Assembly: GCF_963583255.1 (NCBI RefSeq)
Contig: NC_084803.1
Coordinates: forward strand, 3,150,121 to 3,214,120
Length of the DNA: 64,000 nucleotides
Direction of reading: 5' to 3'
Source: Pyrus communis
Lineage: Eukaryota > Streptophyta > Magnoliopsida > Rosales > Rosaceae
Shown here: positions 1-11,762 of the stretch, one piece after another
Layout of the letters: each line of letters opens with the position of its first letter
Numbering within the stretch: position 1 is the first letter of the stretch
Notes under the pieces: model-generated
What the model was told of the DNA's origin: nothing
The model's database searches: none
Seen by the model: only the letters and a program-made list of their open reading frames with translations
Translations under genes and position numbers: made by a program

Positions 1-100
1 CCAGAAAGAAAAACTTGGACTTGTCCAGCATATGCCAATCTATATCAGCTGGGATGTGAATTTCCGAAGCCGAATCGTCCTCGGCCGCGCTCAAGCTCAT
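1..100 (-). CDS. Mitochondrial substrate carrier-like protein, N-terminus (partial)
   Basis: Reading the minus strand, an ATG at 98-100 opens a frame that stays open to the window edge (33 codons). It begins MSLSAAEDDSASEIHIPAD and continues with an Ile-Asp-Trp...Leu-Asp-Lys-Ser-Lys-Phe-Phe stretch. From memory this matches the start of plant mitochondrial carrier family members of the SLC25A44 / At5g15640 type, just before the first membrane helix and its Px[DE]xx[KR] signature. Those helices lie outside the window, so the assignment rests on the N-terminal tail alone. Proteins of this family exchange small metabolites across the inner mitochondrial membrane; the substrate cannot be said from here. 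Confidence 0.55.
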   Translation of the reverse strand, partial: MSLSAAEDDSASEIHIPADIDWHMLDKSKFFFL

Positions 101-780
101 CTTCGCCACCTTCAAAATTCGATCAGGATACAAAATCCAAACCCCTCTTCCGACTAAATATTTCCAAATCCTTCCCTACCCAACTAAAGATATCGACAAA
201 TTTTCGAGAAACACTCAAATCCGATAACAATCAGCAAAGGAAAAGAGTAATTTAGATTTTGAAATGAAGTAAAAATACAATCTTGTAACTTTACAAGTTA
301 ACTTTTGCTAAGAAATGAACTGTTAGTAAGAAAAAGAAGAATTTAAAGCGTGATTTGAGAGCTATGGGATTAATTGGGATGTGGGTTTTGCTGGATTTTT
401 AGGGTTCTTTTTCCTCTTGCGCAACCAGATTAGGGACCGCACGTGGATCACCATAAATGGGTCGAACATTTCTTCATGTAAAAACCCCAATCGGTAGTGA
501 TGGTTCTTACCAGCAGAGGAAGAAGATCATGGGGGCTCATCTTCATCGTCTTCAGGACTTCATCCTCCGGAATCGACGGCGGCGATTGATGGAATCCCAG
601 CTGCAAATATCTAGAAAGAGGGAGAGAGAGTGAGGAGTAACACAGAAAGCGAAGTGGATTGAGCAAAAGGATTGAGGGGAGAGAGAGGGACTCGAAGGCT
701 TGAGAGTGGACAAGATTTATGGAGTGTAGCGAGGGTTTTTCGGATCGAGAAAGCGGACACGTGTCGATTATCATTTCGAG
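101..780 (-). other. Probable 5' leader and upstream region of the carrier-like gene
   Basis: No convincing coding gene is seen here. On the minus strand a GA/CT-rich block near 600-720 looks like a plant 5' leader. A GTAAGAACC donor-like site lies near 505-513, and a TACTAAC-like branch site followed by an AG acceptor lies near 305-320. This would fit a leader exon spliced to the exon that carries the ATG at 98-100. The long minus frame crossing 448-1074 has no recognisable domain and runs through AT-rich DNA, so I treat it as chance. Confidence 0.3.
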
Positions 781-1579
781 AACTTTCCAAGATATTAATC
801 GATTTTTAAGAGATTTTTCAATATGATCTGTACACGAAATTGTACACCACACATCATTATATAAATGGTGAGATATGTATGCTAAAATGTTAATAACTTT
901 AAAAATAAAATTTCCTACTATTATTAAAACACATGGTATACTACTACTTATGTTTCCATCACAATTAAAAGTTTCTTCCAGTTTTGGGCTTGTGTCAAGG
1001 CTTATGTTGGGATAGGTTTGACATTGATCCGTATGCAATGATGGGTTGATATGTGGGATCGTGGTAGGCATCAATGCTACAGTCAGTTGCCCATCAGTGC
1101 CGACACGTAGGTGGAAATTTTGGGGTCAACATCTAGATCACTTGTCTATGTGGCTCCAAACATAATATTTTACACTTACCCCAACTCCTAACATCAAGAC
1201 CCACCACTACCTTATGTAATGAACTTACTTCCTTTCACACCACCCTCATGACCCATTACATCCGAGTTCTGGATGGCAGGATCTCTCCACACGTAGAGCT
1301 TCTCTTCGTGTATCGATTTGCAGGAGAAAGACTTGCATAGCACGTGTGTATTATCGTTTGGCGTCCCATGTTAATAACATAAAGACATATGTTCTTTGCA
1401 TTATTGGTATGAAACAACACGTGACGGTGTACTCATGTTATATAAGTTGTGCTGAAGAGTAATTTGCATGAAATAAGTTCATTATCACTTGGTGTCGTGA
1501 TTTATTAGTACAATATCATGCAATAAAACATATTGTGGCAATTAATTTGTTTTATGTAAGTCATTTTTCTTACTATAGC

Positions 1580-2155
1580 TAGGGGTGAAAAAAATTCCCA
1601 AAAATCTCGAACCAAACCGAAAATATATATTATTAATTATTATTATATATATATATATTTATACATATATATTATTCTTTTGTAATTGATGCTAGTAGTT
1701 TCTAATTCATGCTCTGAAACCTGGAATGCCCTACACCTTGCATATTTTTCATGTTCTGTTGATATTCATTTGGATTTTATTATTGCTGTTGTCATGAATG
1801 ATGATTTCAGAAAGCTTGATTCTTTTGTCTCTCAACAGATTGCCAAAAGCGTTTAATGAATTTGAATTTTGACTCTGATAAAAACAGTCAGACATGCTAG
1901 TGTTCGATTAAATTGTAGTATGAATGAAATGACATTCCTAATTCATGAATATGTTCTTGAATTATATATTTGAAGAATAATTCATAATTTCATATTTTAA
2001 TTTGAGATTCCCGATTTGTCCTGAAATCCCGAAAATATTTCGGAATTCCCAAAAATTTGGTTTGGGATTGGTCTTCAAATTCCTATCCCAACAAATTTTG
2101 GTTTGAGATTCGAAATACTAGTTTCGGTTCGATATCTTATACCAAACCATCCCTA
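1580..2155. mobile_element. Non-autonomous hAT-type element (576 bp) with 8-bp TSD
   Basis: The segment starts TAGGGGTG and ends CATCCCTA, short imperfect terminal inverted repeats. It is flanked on both sides by the same 8 bases, ACTATAGC, at 1572-1579 and 2156-2163. An 8-bp target duplication with TIRs beginning TAGGG is typical of hAT transposons. The body has no coding capacity, contains an AT microsatellite near 1625-1680, and has a second half rich in repeated AAATTTTGG / TTTGGGATT words. Confidence 0.75.
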
Positions 2156-2537
2156 ACTATAGCTATGGATTGTCGTATCATTCATAGCAAGTATTTAACA
2201 TATCGTGTACTAACAGGTGCTTCTACGAAATGAGATTTTCATTCCGAAATCTCCAGGTGATAACATGAACTAATTATGAAGAGATTTGTTCTTAATTACA
2301 TCCAGTTGTCATAGTTTAAGTATTAATTAACCTGTAAAGACTTGTGTTTCATTGATGCAGAGACTCCCCAGAGCTGGTGCCATCCACTGCAACGAATCCT
2401 TCACGACCGAATCACTCTCTGCCGTTGAAGAATTTAGCACAAACTATGTCTTCAAGCTCTAGGAAAGTCGATAATCTTGACAAATCCACACTTTGATTTC
2501 ATTACATATGAAATATGGACCAAATTAAACAGGCGAG

Positions 2538-2756
2538 TTGAATTCGCAACGTTCGTTGCCTCTTCACTTGGCAGCAGCAAAAGCCGATGTTGAAATAGTT
2601 AAACGATGGTTGACTGTCAGTAGTGACATGTGCCTCGCAATTGATCTTGAAGGAAGGAAACCCCTCTTCACCTCGCAGCCATGAGAGAGGCCGGCAGGGT
2701 TAATGTGTTGAGGGAGCCGCAGCAGCTTGGGACACTGTATGCGAGGGAGAGAGTAC
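2538..2756 (+). pseudogene. Relic of an ankyrin-repeat gene
   Basis: Frame 2538 encodes ankyrin-like sequence with the words PLHLAAAKADVEIVKR and CLAIDLEGRKPL, then stops at a TGA near 2682-2684. A one-base shift around 2668-2675 restores the next repeat (HLAAMREAGRVNVLREPQQL). The words closely resemble the intact ankyrin gene at 8690-10679 (PLHLAAAKGSVEIVKS). The fragment covers about two repeats, has no start codon and no PGG domain, and is frameshifted, so I call it a dead fragment of a tandem relative. Confidence 0.75.
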
Positions 2757-3979
2757 GTACACTGTACGTATTGCATTTCTATGCATGTTTGTAAAACATA
2801 AATAGTCAGCCTGAGGCTCTCAGCTTATAAGACTCAACTTTCTAACTGATCACTTTATGTGAGAATTTTTTTACGTTTTTGTTGTAACGCATGTTTTCGA
2901 TATAAAATAAATTGGCAATAAGTGGATTAGAGGCTCAAGATCTTTTAACGCAAGAGCTTCATCTCTAATGTAGGATGTTCTCAACAAAGCCTTCTCACAT
3001 GGGACCTTTTGTATTCAGTAATTTTTCATCGATCTGCAGACAGTAGAGTTTTTTGCTTATGAATGGTAAAGTGGAGCTAATGCTGCAAAAGTAAACGCTT
3101 TACAATATTGGACTTTGGACACTCTCACACAAACTCACAGAGATTTTTAGCGAAACTGTTTCTTTCTTTTTTTCAGAAAAAGAAAGAAAAAAGGGAAATG
3201 GCAGCAAAGTCACTTTTAATTTGTACTGGCCAATACAAATTAATTAAAAAATACCATTATTTGGAAAAGCAAAACCACAACCATCAATAAATAACAAGAA
3301 AATAAAAAACAGTAGGGACCTGGGTAGCTTAAGTGGTGAGAGAGTAGAAAAATATATTGAAAATTTGACATTACCCTTCGAAACTATATTTTCCTCTACT
3401 AAAATCCATCTCTTTTTGTTTTCTTGAATAAAGCCCATTGGCTAGCCTCCAACTAATTCATTAGTATAATATTTTATAAGTACGTAAATTAATTTAAATG
3501 TAGGTAAATTAGTATAATATTTGTGTGTAGGTAATTACATGATTCAAAATGCAGGTAAATTAGTATAATATTTTATAAGTAGATAAATTAATTTGTATGT
3601 AGATAATTACATGATTCAAACAAATTTTTTTTCTGTACAACATGTCTTTTTTTTTTTTTTTTTTTAATTTGGTAAATTAATTTAAATATATTGCTAATAT
3701 ATATGACACAAGAAAGGTAAAATATCCATATGGATTTAATTGCTCATCATAATTAGGATGAGTAATAACATTTATTGACCAAATTAGGATTTTGTGGCAT
3801 AAGTTGTAAATGTATTGTAATAGTTGGTTATACATTTGTCTACGTGGCAGTCTATTTGAAATTTGGATTTTATTTGAATGTTTAAATTTAGATGATTTTT
3901 TATTTGGAAAATAGGAATTTCAAGGGTCTATATCTCAAGGACCCAAAAATATATTACAGTGAAATACGTTATACAAATA
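2757..3979. other. AT-rich intergenic region without genes
   Basis: Only short chance frames occur. The region holds a diverged tandem duplication (listed separately) and a T-tract near 3645-3665. It also lies downstream of the lectin receptor kinase relic. Confidence 0.5.
3459..3621. repeat. Diverged tandem duplication, AT-rich
   Basis: The phrase TTAGTATAATATTTTATAAG, followed by a spaced AAATTAATTT and TAATTACATGATTCAAA, occurs twice in a row, with an additional partial copy (ATTAGTATAATATTTGTG) between them. Units are about 60-100 bp and differ by a few substitutions and indels. No coding potential is seen. Confidence 0.6.
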
Positions 3980-6076
3980 CTACGGTATGTATGAGGAAGA
4001 AGTTGTAGTGTTGTAAGATCCATGGCATGACGCTTCAGTTTGTCCTCCTTCTTCAGAGACAGTAACATTAATATCAGAGAACAACATTGAAAGTGATCTT
4101 GGAAGAGGAAAATAGGTGGCAACCGGCATCTTTGACGGGAGAATGGGCAACGGAACCTCGAAGGTGAACATTTGCATCACTTGTTGCATTGAAGGCCTCA
4201 TACTGTATCTGGATGAGCACACCATAGCCCTACAATCATCAAGCACTCAAATTGTTTCTTATCGAAAACTCCACCGAGTTTTGGATCAGCTGCTTCAATA
4301 ACTTTATCTTCTCCATAGAGATCCCAAACCCACTTCACCATGTTAACTCGAGTATGATCAATAGGTTTCCGCCCGCACGCAATCTCCAACGCAACAATTC
4401 CGAAGCTATACACATCCGACTCCTTGCTAGCCTTTCCGGAGATAATGTATTCAGGAGCCATGTATCCCATGGTTCCAGCTAAAGCCGTAGTTTGTGGTTC
4501 CTTTCCATGGTCTACAAGTCGTGCTAACCCAAAATCTCCAAGTTTCGCGTTGAAATTCGAATCCAACATAACGTTGCTGGATTTAATGTCCCTATGCAGC
4601 ACACATTGCTCCCATTCTTGATGAAGATATTGCAACCCGGCTGCCACGCCTTGAGCAATTTTGTATCTTACCTCCCAATTCAAGAAGCTTGTTTCCTTGA
4701 ACAAATGAGAATCTAAGCTTCCATTGGACATGAACTCGTACACAAGTAGCAGTTTTTTTTCGTGGCACCAACCGATGAGTTGAACCAAATTCCGATGCCT
4801 AAGTCGACCAATGATCCTCACTTCTGCCGCGTACTCCTTCAATCCTTGTTTTGACGCTCTCGATATCCTCTTAACCGCAACGAATGAGTTCAAGTCTTGT
4901 ATGAAGCCTTTGTAAACACCACCGAACCCTCCCTCTCCTAGCTTTTCTTCCTTGGAAAAAACACTCGTGGCGTGAGCCAATTCACTATATGAAAACTTCC
5001 TTGGGCCAGAGGTTATGATCCCCTTTTCAAAATCATCGTCCATGATCAAGTCAAGACCGGAAGGATATTCACAATCACTACTAATTTCTTCTCTCTCTCT
5101 CTCTCTTCTTCCGCAAGATCTTGGACCAAAGCAACCGTAATCCACAAACCAAGATAATTAAAGACCCACCAATACCCATCCCAACCGCCATGCGGCCATT
5201 TCTTGATGATTTGGTGGTGCTCTTGTGATGTGCATCATCAAGCAGTGAAGTTGAATTAAAACTCCATGAGTTGATTTTGTGCATAGCATAGAAACGACCC
5301 GTTTCACCGGTGAACCCTACAACGACCAAATCGGGCAAGTAACGAGTCAGATCAACCGTGTAATTGAGATAGCTCATCACTTGGACTCCATTTGCATTAC
5401 AAGTAGTGAAGGCAACGCTAAGATTTTTTGATTTGGAATCGTAATTAATGAAAGCAATATTGATCCTTCCATTAACAAAACTTCCATTCCAAGGCTTTGC
5501 AATCCTAGACTTGACCGAGTTGACGTCGATACCAACATGATCGCCGATGGGGTCTTGAATGTCCGGCTGGTCGTTATAGTGGATATCAAACTCAACCGCC
5601 ACATAAGGATACAGACTTGTGTTCACGGTGACCCCAAGTGGATGTACGGGAAGGCCCATACTGAGAGTGTGTTTCGCTAGTTTGCGGTTGAGTATGGAGG
5701 CGTTTGGCGCTATGAAGAAGGCGAAACCGTTGCCGTAGTTGGTTTCGTTTTGTGAGTCTATGACAAATGTGAAGTTTGTGGTGAAATCAGCGAGCTTTCC
5801 TGTGGCGTTTTGGCGGAGGAGAAAGGGTTGGCTATAGGTGGCTCGACCAGCGCTGCGAGTCTTGTTGTCGTCCGCAGCGCTTTTGGTGAGCCGGAGGAAC
5901 CCGTCTGTGTAAGCATCTCCCTCTAGAGATATATTGGCCGTGAGGGGTGGAAAACTCGAGAAATTGAATGTTAACGGAGTTGCACTAGGGTTGAAGAGAA
6001 ACAAGAGAAGAAGGAGGAGGAATATTTGAAGTTGTTTTTGCTTTGGTGAGAAATATAATTCACTGACAAATTCCAT
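3980..6076 (-). pseudogene. L-type lectin receptor kinase (LecRK), frameshifted
   Basis: On the minus strand an ATG at 6074-6076 opens a 331-codon frame: a hydrophobic leader (residues ~16-30), a legume-lectin domain (about 35-270) and a membrane helix (about 295-312). This frame ends inside a GA-rich run at ~5081-5110. The kinase lies in another frame (5145 to 4198) with the glycine loop GEGGFGGVYKG, VAVKR, HRDIKSSNVMLD, a DFG triad and GTMGYMAPEY. It stops early after GLWCAHPDT near 4198; the following RPSMQQVMQ segment and C-terminal tail (to ~3980) lie in a third frame. Two single-base-type frame breaks in an intronless gene make it a pseudogene, unless they are assembly errors. LecRKs of this class sense extracellular signals at the plasma membrane. 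Confidence 0.85.
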
Positions 6077-8689
6077 TTTTGTTATTTGAAGCTATTCAGT
6101 GATCAGCTTTGCTCGCAGAAATATTATTACACTCATCCAAAAACTTAGTGGATCCTATCCGTGCTGAAATCAAAATAAATACTTAGTGGAGCTAAGGTAG
6201 CTTGGAATGCACTAGGTAGCCCCTTACTTTCTTTAATTCTACTTTTTGGACTAATTGAAAGTGCTGGTTGATTTTTGTTTGTAGAACGATAGATTTATTT
6301 GATTATATATTAGATTAGGGAGTCGTCAAGTTTCAAACTCACGTTCACGTTATGGTACAAGGGCAACACTCTTCTAGTAAAAGGCCACTTGTACGGGTTG
6401 TTTTACTATATAAAGATTAGCACTACGAAAGTGCAAGTAGCTTTCTCATTTTGACAACAAAAAAAGGAAAAACAAAACTTCTACTCATGCCATGTGTATG
6501 GGACCAACACACAAAACTAATAAATTTGATAACTTTTTTTATTGACAAATTTTAATTTTAATTATGCCAACAAATTAAAGAGAGAAATAGTGGAATTCTT
6601 ATAATTAAATTTTAGTTTTGAGTATTGATAAAAAAAATAATAATTAATTTTGAGTCCGAGTAAAATGAGAAGACAAGTTCAACTCAATTACTTGGAAAGT
6701 GGACATGAGTCAACAGCTCATGTTTGGTATTTAAGCAAAGAAGCCAAGTTCAACTCAATTACTTGCATGCGAATTTACACATACCATTCACATGCAATAT
6801 TTTTTCTCAATGGATGACAGGCTACCGTTGATTGACATCATATGAATTTTACCAAGCATAATCTTGGTTCTGATTGCACGTAGGGTTACCGCTCTTTTTT
6901 TCTTTTTTTTGGAAGAAAGGTAATATTATTACCAACAACACAATATAATTACAAAGGAAGGGTCCAATTACAATAAAAGCACAAAATAAGATATGGACCC
7001 CCAAAACAGAGCCCAGACAAAGATTTTGAGCCCACAAACCAAACAACAAACCTTAGTCCTGTAAGAACCGCCGCCATTGAAGCATCTATGAGATATCCCC
7101 GAAAACCTGATCTCCAAACAAACTACAAAGATCTAGCCAACCAACTTCACATAAGTGATGGAAAACATGACTACAACATCCTCCACAAAGCACCACACAA
7201 CTCGGAACCACAACCACAAACCAAAGGAAGCTAGTGAGAGATGACCCACTAGCAGCAAGGTCATCTAAGGCAACAAAGCCACTGAAGAGAAATCCATGGG
7301 AGGTGGTGGTGTGAACATTCGAGCCGAAGCTCTATGCACTTCCCGGTAGAATTGCGTCAAAACGTGTTGACAGGTTGTGGCTACAAATCTGAAAATATAT
7401 GGGTCGAGGAAATCCGGAGCCAAAATGGAAGAGCAGGAAGAGGAAGGAAGAAAACCATGGAGGTGGAAGATGGGAGATAGACAAATCAGAGACAATTAGC
7501 GAAAAATGCAGGAAACTAACAACTGGAAAAGGAAAAGAAAGCACAGGGTGACAACAACCACCTCACACGCAGGTGAAAACAAACTCTCACAGAGAGGATA
7601 GAAGATCTCTCACGAAGGAGAGAAAAGTTCAATACCATTCACGCGTAGGGTTTTCATCTAGCTTTAGCGGTTTAGGGTTGGCAATCACATCCATGGCCCT
7701 TGTTTTGTCAAGTTGTATCACAAGTTTGCCACTTAGTAATACAGTTCAGTGGATTCTTCTTCACTTTGTAAAAGAGATTTTATGTTTGATTCTTATCAAA
7801 TGTGAATTTGAATTGCGTTATTGATAATTTATTGTTGAGCTCAACCCACTTTCTTAACTTTTTAGTGTAGATTGTTTGTTAAAACAAAAAAACTTGTATC
7901 ACAGATTTTACGAAATTTCACAAAGTAATTTGATAAATGTGAACTATATAGCTTATGATTTTTTTTTTCTTTTTTCAAATGCAATTGTTGATTCCTAAAT
8001 TGTTTAGACAGTAAGGAAAATAGAAAATTAGAAAGCAAATGGTTCCCATAAGGTTTCTAGATGAAAACCATTACTTGTCCCTCGCACGTGTGGTTTCATG
8101 TTGACTCAGCCTCACTTGGTCCAACTTGAAGGCGCAGAAAGGTCTATAAAAAAATTAAGAAAATTTAAACAAAAGTAATTCGTTGTTAATCAGAATTAGA
8201 ATTAGAATTTAATATATATAAATTATTTAAATATAATATAATATCAAAACAAAAAATAAATGATCGGAATCCAAGTATTATCTCATATTTACTTGGACGG
8301 TATTCTCGACCAAAAAAAACTTGGACGGTAACGTTTTTTAGGCTACTAATTTTGACGGTTTGACCTCCCCTCTTTGGGGACATGGGTCATCCTCGGATCT
8401 TCTTTGTAAGGATTTAGAGATTAATCAATTATGTTTGTTCATTGTACATCGTACGATTATAAATTATTTTAAATTTTAAATTGAATATAAATAGTACTTA
8501 ACGAAAACTGATCACATAATATATGATGAACTGACATGATTAATTGATCCTCTAAATTTTAACAAAGAAGATCCGGAGATGATCTTATTCTCCACTTTGG
8601 TACCACCAAACTAACGGCGTCCGTCAACTTCTGCTCGCCTCCGTCTCCGTTTTGTATTTCGCACGCAAAGCATCAGCGCGAGATGAAAA
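6077..8689. other. Intergenic region between the LecRK relic and the ankyrin gene
   Basis: No supported gene. 6077-6890 and 7640-8689 are AT-rich spacer. The middle part (about 6890-7620) has the composition of a retroelement read on the minus strand and is listed separately. The last 100 bases before 8690 form the presumed promoter and leader of the ankyrin gene. Confidence 0.4.
6890..7620 (-). mobile_element. Possible LINE-like retroelement remnant with A-rich tail
   Basis: Read on the minus strand, the segment begins with a CT-rich, GAGAG-containing leader, carries short meaningless frames, then a long GT-rich stretch (TTTGTGGTTGTGGTT) and ends with GTAATAATATTACC followed by an A-rich tail (complement of the T-rich run at 6894-6910). 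This GT-rich 3' region plus oligo(A) resembles 3' ends of plant non-LTR retroelements. No reverse transcriptase is present and I could not confirm target duplications, so the call is tentative. Confidence 0.3.
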
Positions 8690-10679
8690 ATGAAGCTGCT
8701 GTGTTTGTTAGAGGAACAGAGAGAAGAAGAAGCAAAACAGAGAGAGAAGGTCATGCAGAAAGAGCTCCATCGAGCCGCCGTGCGGGGCTCCGTCGACGTA
8801 CTCCTCGAACTCCTCACAGAAGACCCTCAAATCCTCAGTAAGCCCGGCCCATCTCTCTCCGACACCCCCTTACACGTCGCCTCGCTTCTGGGTCACTCTG
8901 CTTTCGCCAAAGAGTTACTGAGTCGGAATCCCGAACTCGCCGCCCAGTTAGATTCCCGCGGCTCTTCGCCTCTTCACCTGGCGGCGGCAAAAGGGTCGGT
9001 GGAGATAGTGAAAAGTCTGGTGCTGGTCAACCCAGATCTGGGTTTGGTCTGGGATCGCGATGGGTTCACTCCCCTGCATCTGGGTGTGATCAAGGGGCGA
9101 GCTGCGGTGGTGGCTGAGTTGGCCCGAGTCATACCGGCGGCGACTCGGGTTTTGACTCAGGGAGGCGAGAGTGGGCTGCACTTGTGTGTGAAGCATCACA
9201 GGCTGGAGGTGTTGAAGGTTTTGGTGGATTGTATTGGGAGAGGTGATGAGTTTGTGAATTGGAGGGATGGCGATGGCAACACAGTCTTACATGTTGCTGT
9301 GGCCAAGAAACAATTAGAGGTAATATTTCCTTAATTTTTGTGGAATAAAGTTTTATCTTTTGAAATCAAAATTAGTTAATTCAGTGGGAATAATTAGACT
9401 TTTATCTGAAAGAAGAAAACTTCAAAATTTCAAGAATTCTATGAATATTAGTGAAGAAAAACTTCAATTCCATTTAACTCACATTGTAAGGAAGAACTTC
9501 CCTGTACCTGGAATGCTACGATGATGGAATTTAAAGCTAATCACGCAGTGCTGTGTGTTTGGCGTTGCGTGACTGAATTGGGATGCTACCGTAGCATCCC
9601 AAGCCAATCATGCGGTGTTGTATTTGGAAATGCATGACTGAATTGGAATGCTACCGCAGCATCCCAATCCATTCGTGCATGCTGTGGTTGATAATGCGTG
9701 ATTGGGTCGGAGTACTGTCGTAAAATCCCAAGTTAGTCATGCAAATTAACTTGTGTGTTTTGCAATGCGTTTTTAGACTGAGATATCATATTTTTTCATT
9801 CTCAATGAAAAGTGTGGAAATTTTGTGCAGGTTATAAAATATTTGCTGACTAATACAAAGATAGATGTAAAAGCCCAGAATGCGAATGGTTTCACTGCAT
9901 TGGACGTCTTATCTCATAGCACTAGAGATTTAAGAGACTTGGAAATCAAACAGTGCCTTCAGAAAGCTGCAGCTCCAGGAATCAACAAGTCACGATCCGT
10001 TGCGTACGAGCCGGAAATGGATTCAATTCGAGTATCCAACTCGATCTCAATGCAGCCGCTAATGTCGAAGAGAATGAGTATAAAGGAAATAGTTAAGAAG
10101 AAGGACATTGATTGGTTGGGAAGGAAACGAAGCTCGTTAATGGTTGTGACTTCCCTAATTGCGACAGTGGCATTTCAAGCTGCATTATCCCCGCCAGGCG
10201 GTGTATGGCAGGATGACTATTTCGAATACTCCAATGGCACCGCCGTGGAGCGTCCGCACACAGCCGGGCAGTCAGTGATGGCAAATACAGAGCCCCGTAA
10301 TTATGGACAGTTCATGATCTTCAACACGATTGCTTTCCTTGCATCATTGAGCATAATTCTACTGCTGGTGAGCGGATTGCCTATGAGGCGGAAGAGATTG
10401 ATGTGGCTTCAGATGGTGATCATGTGGATTGCAATAACGGCACTGACGGGTACCTATTTTATCGGATTAATCATCATGACACCGAATAAGAGAAAGGGTA
10501 GCTATCTGTACTATGTGACACAAGTTTCTGTGCTGATATGGCTGGCGTTGATGGGGATCGTGTTCATTGGTAACGTGATTCGGGTAATCATATGGCTTCT
10601 TAGAAAGTATGGATACATGGAGCAGAAAGAAACAGATGATTCACTCTACGTAGACGACGAAGACAATGACGAAATTTGA
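8690..10679 (+). CDS. Ankyrin-repeat membrane protein with PGG domain (ITN1/BDA1-like)
   Basis: Two exons, 8690-9319 and 9831-10679, join in phase 0 with a GT..AG intron and give 492 residues. Residues ~25-200 hold five or six ankyrin repeats (TPLHVASLLGH, SPLHLAAAKG, TPLHLGVIKG, NTVLHVAVAKK). A C-terminal PGG domain follows (DWLGRKRSSLMVVTSLIATV, then SPPGGVWQDD) with about four membrane helices between residues ~310 and 470, and an acidic tail. Plant proteins of this family sit at the plasma membrane and are linked to salt tolerance (ITN1) and defence (ACD6, BDA1); the exact role here is unknown. A shorter start at 8753 (MQKELHRAA) fits related proteins equally well. A relic of a related gene lies at 2538. 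Confidence 0.88.
9539..9770. repeat. Intronic tandem array (3.5 units of 64-67 bp) with palindromes
   Basis: Inside the single intron of the ankyrin gene the units 9539-9605, 9606-9670, 9671-9734 and a partial unit to ~9770 follow each other. Each begins with a version of AATCATGCGGTG and ends with a version of GCATCCCAA. Unit 1 holds a perfect 21-base palindrome-type hairpin at 9580-9600 (10-bp arms, one-base loop); units 2 and 3 keep decayed forms. Confidence 0.75.
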
Positions 10680-10803
10680 ATACGAAGATTGTACTGATAA
10701 ATTTTGAGTTGCTGCTCTTCTGGTTGCGATGGGATGTTCTTGTTTCGTTTTGCTTTGCAGCCTCTAGAACTCTTGCATGTTCTCTGTAATTCCTTAATCA
10801 CTC

Positions 10804-10811
10804 TATAAATA
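10804..10811 (+). promoter_or_regulatory. TATA box of the broken sHSP gene
   Basis: TATAAATA lies about 70 bases upstream of the ATG at 10879, within CTCTATAAATACATC. This matches the normal spacing for the intact paralogue at 20322. GAA/TTC pentamer-like words occur upstream (about 10765-10790) but do not form a clean heat shock element. Confidence 0.5.
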
Positions 10812-11416
10812 CATCAATCTGATCCTCCATTTTCCACACTAATAAATTCTCTGCTAATCTCACACAATTTGCGTTAACATGGATTTGAGAAACGCGGGAA
10901 ACAATTTCTTCACAATCTTGGAAGACATGCTGGACTTGGCCGATCAAGGGCCCGAAAAGTCCCGAAACGCCAAGAACCCGTCTCGGGCATATGTCCAAGA
11001 CGCGAAGGCAATGGCGGCCACTCCGGCGGACGTGGTGGAGTATCCAAACTCGCACGCGTTTGTGGTAGACATACCCGGAATCAAAGCCAATGAAATTAGA
11101 GGAGACAACGTTTTGGTGGTGAGCGGGGAGAGAAGGCGAGAAAAAGAGGAGAGGGTGGGATGAAGTATTTGAGGGTGGGGAAGTTTATGAGGAAGTTTGT
11201 GCCGCCGGAGAATGTAAATTTGGAGACGATTTCGGTGGTGGCTCAAGGCGGCGTGCTGACGGTGAGGGTGGAGAAGCTGCCTCCGCCAGAGCCCAAGAGG
11301 GCCAAGAGCAGGGCCGGTCCTGAGATTTTTGGTGCCCAGTGCAAAAGCTCAAAATGTACCATTTTTTAATACGTAAACATGTACATGCCCAATACAGATT
11401 GGGCATCTCTAACAAA

Positions 11417-11603
11417 TAAAGAAGCCAAGATCCAGTCATCGAAGTGTTGATAAATACTAATTGTAGTTTGTTTTATTAATCTGTAATTTGTTAGTTTTGT
11501 TAAGGGCATAAATGTAATATGTCAGAATGCCCACAGCTATATATAACAAACTCTGTGTAATTATTCAGTATGTTGAATAACAAGAAATCATTCCTTTCTT
11601 ATA
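11417..11603 (+). repeat. 5' LTR of the copia element
   Basis: 187 bp, starting TAAAGAAGCC and ending TTTCTTATA. It contains a TATATATAA promoter-like box near 11540 and is followed directly by the primer-binding site. The ends lack the canonical TG...CA; the assigned limits rest on the flanking ACAAA duplication. Confidence 0.88.
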
Positions 11604-11762
11604 TGGTATCACGCCCTTTTCACCTCACGGTTTTCTCTCTCTCGATCCTCTTCGCTTCCAATTTCTGACTTCTCTTCTCAATCCCTGCTGCGATTCTTCT
11701 CTACTCTTCTTCGATTGCATCTTCGATCTTGTTGATCGGTGTATTTTTCTCTGCAATCAGAA

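Noticed and set aside
448..1074. 208-codon minus-strand frame
   Set aside because: Low-complexity, no domain, crosses AT-rich spacer and a likely leader/splice donor; more likely chance than a gene.
7573..7824. 83-codon plus-strand frame
   Set aside because: No domain, no promoter or splice context; overlaps the edge of a retroelement-like segment.
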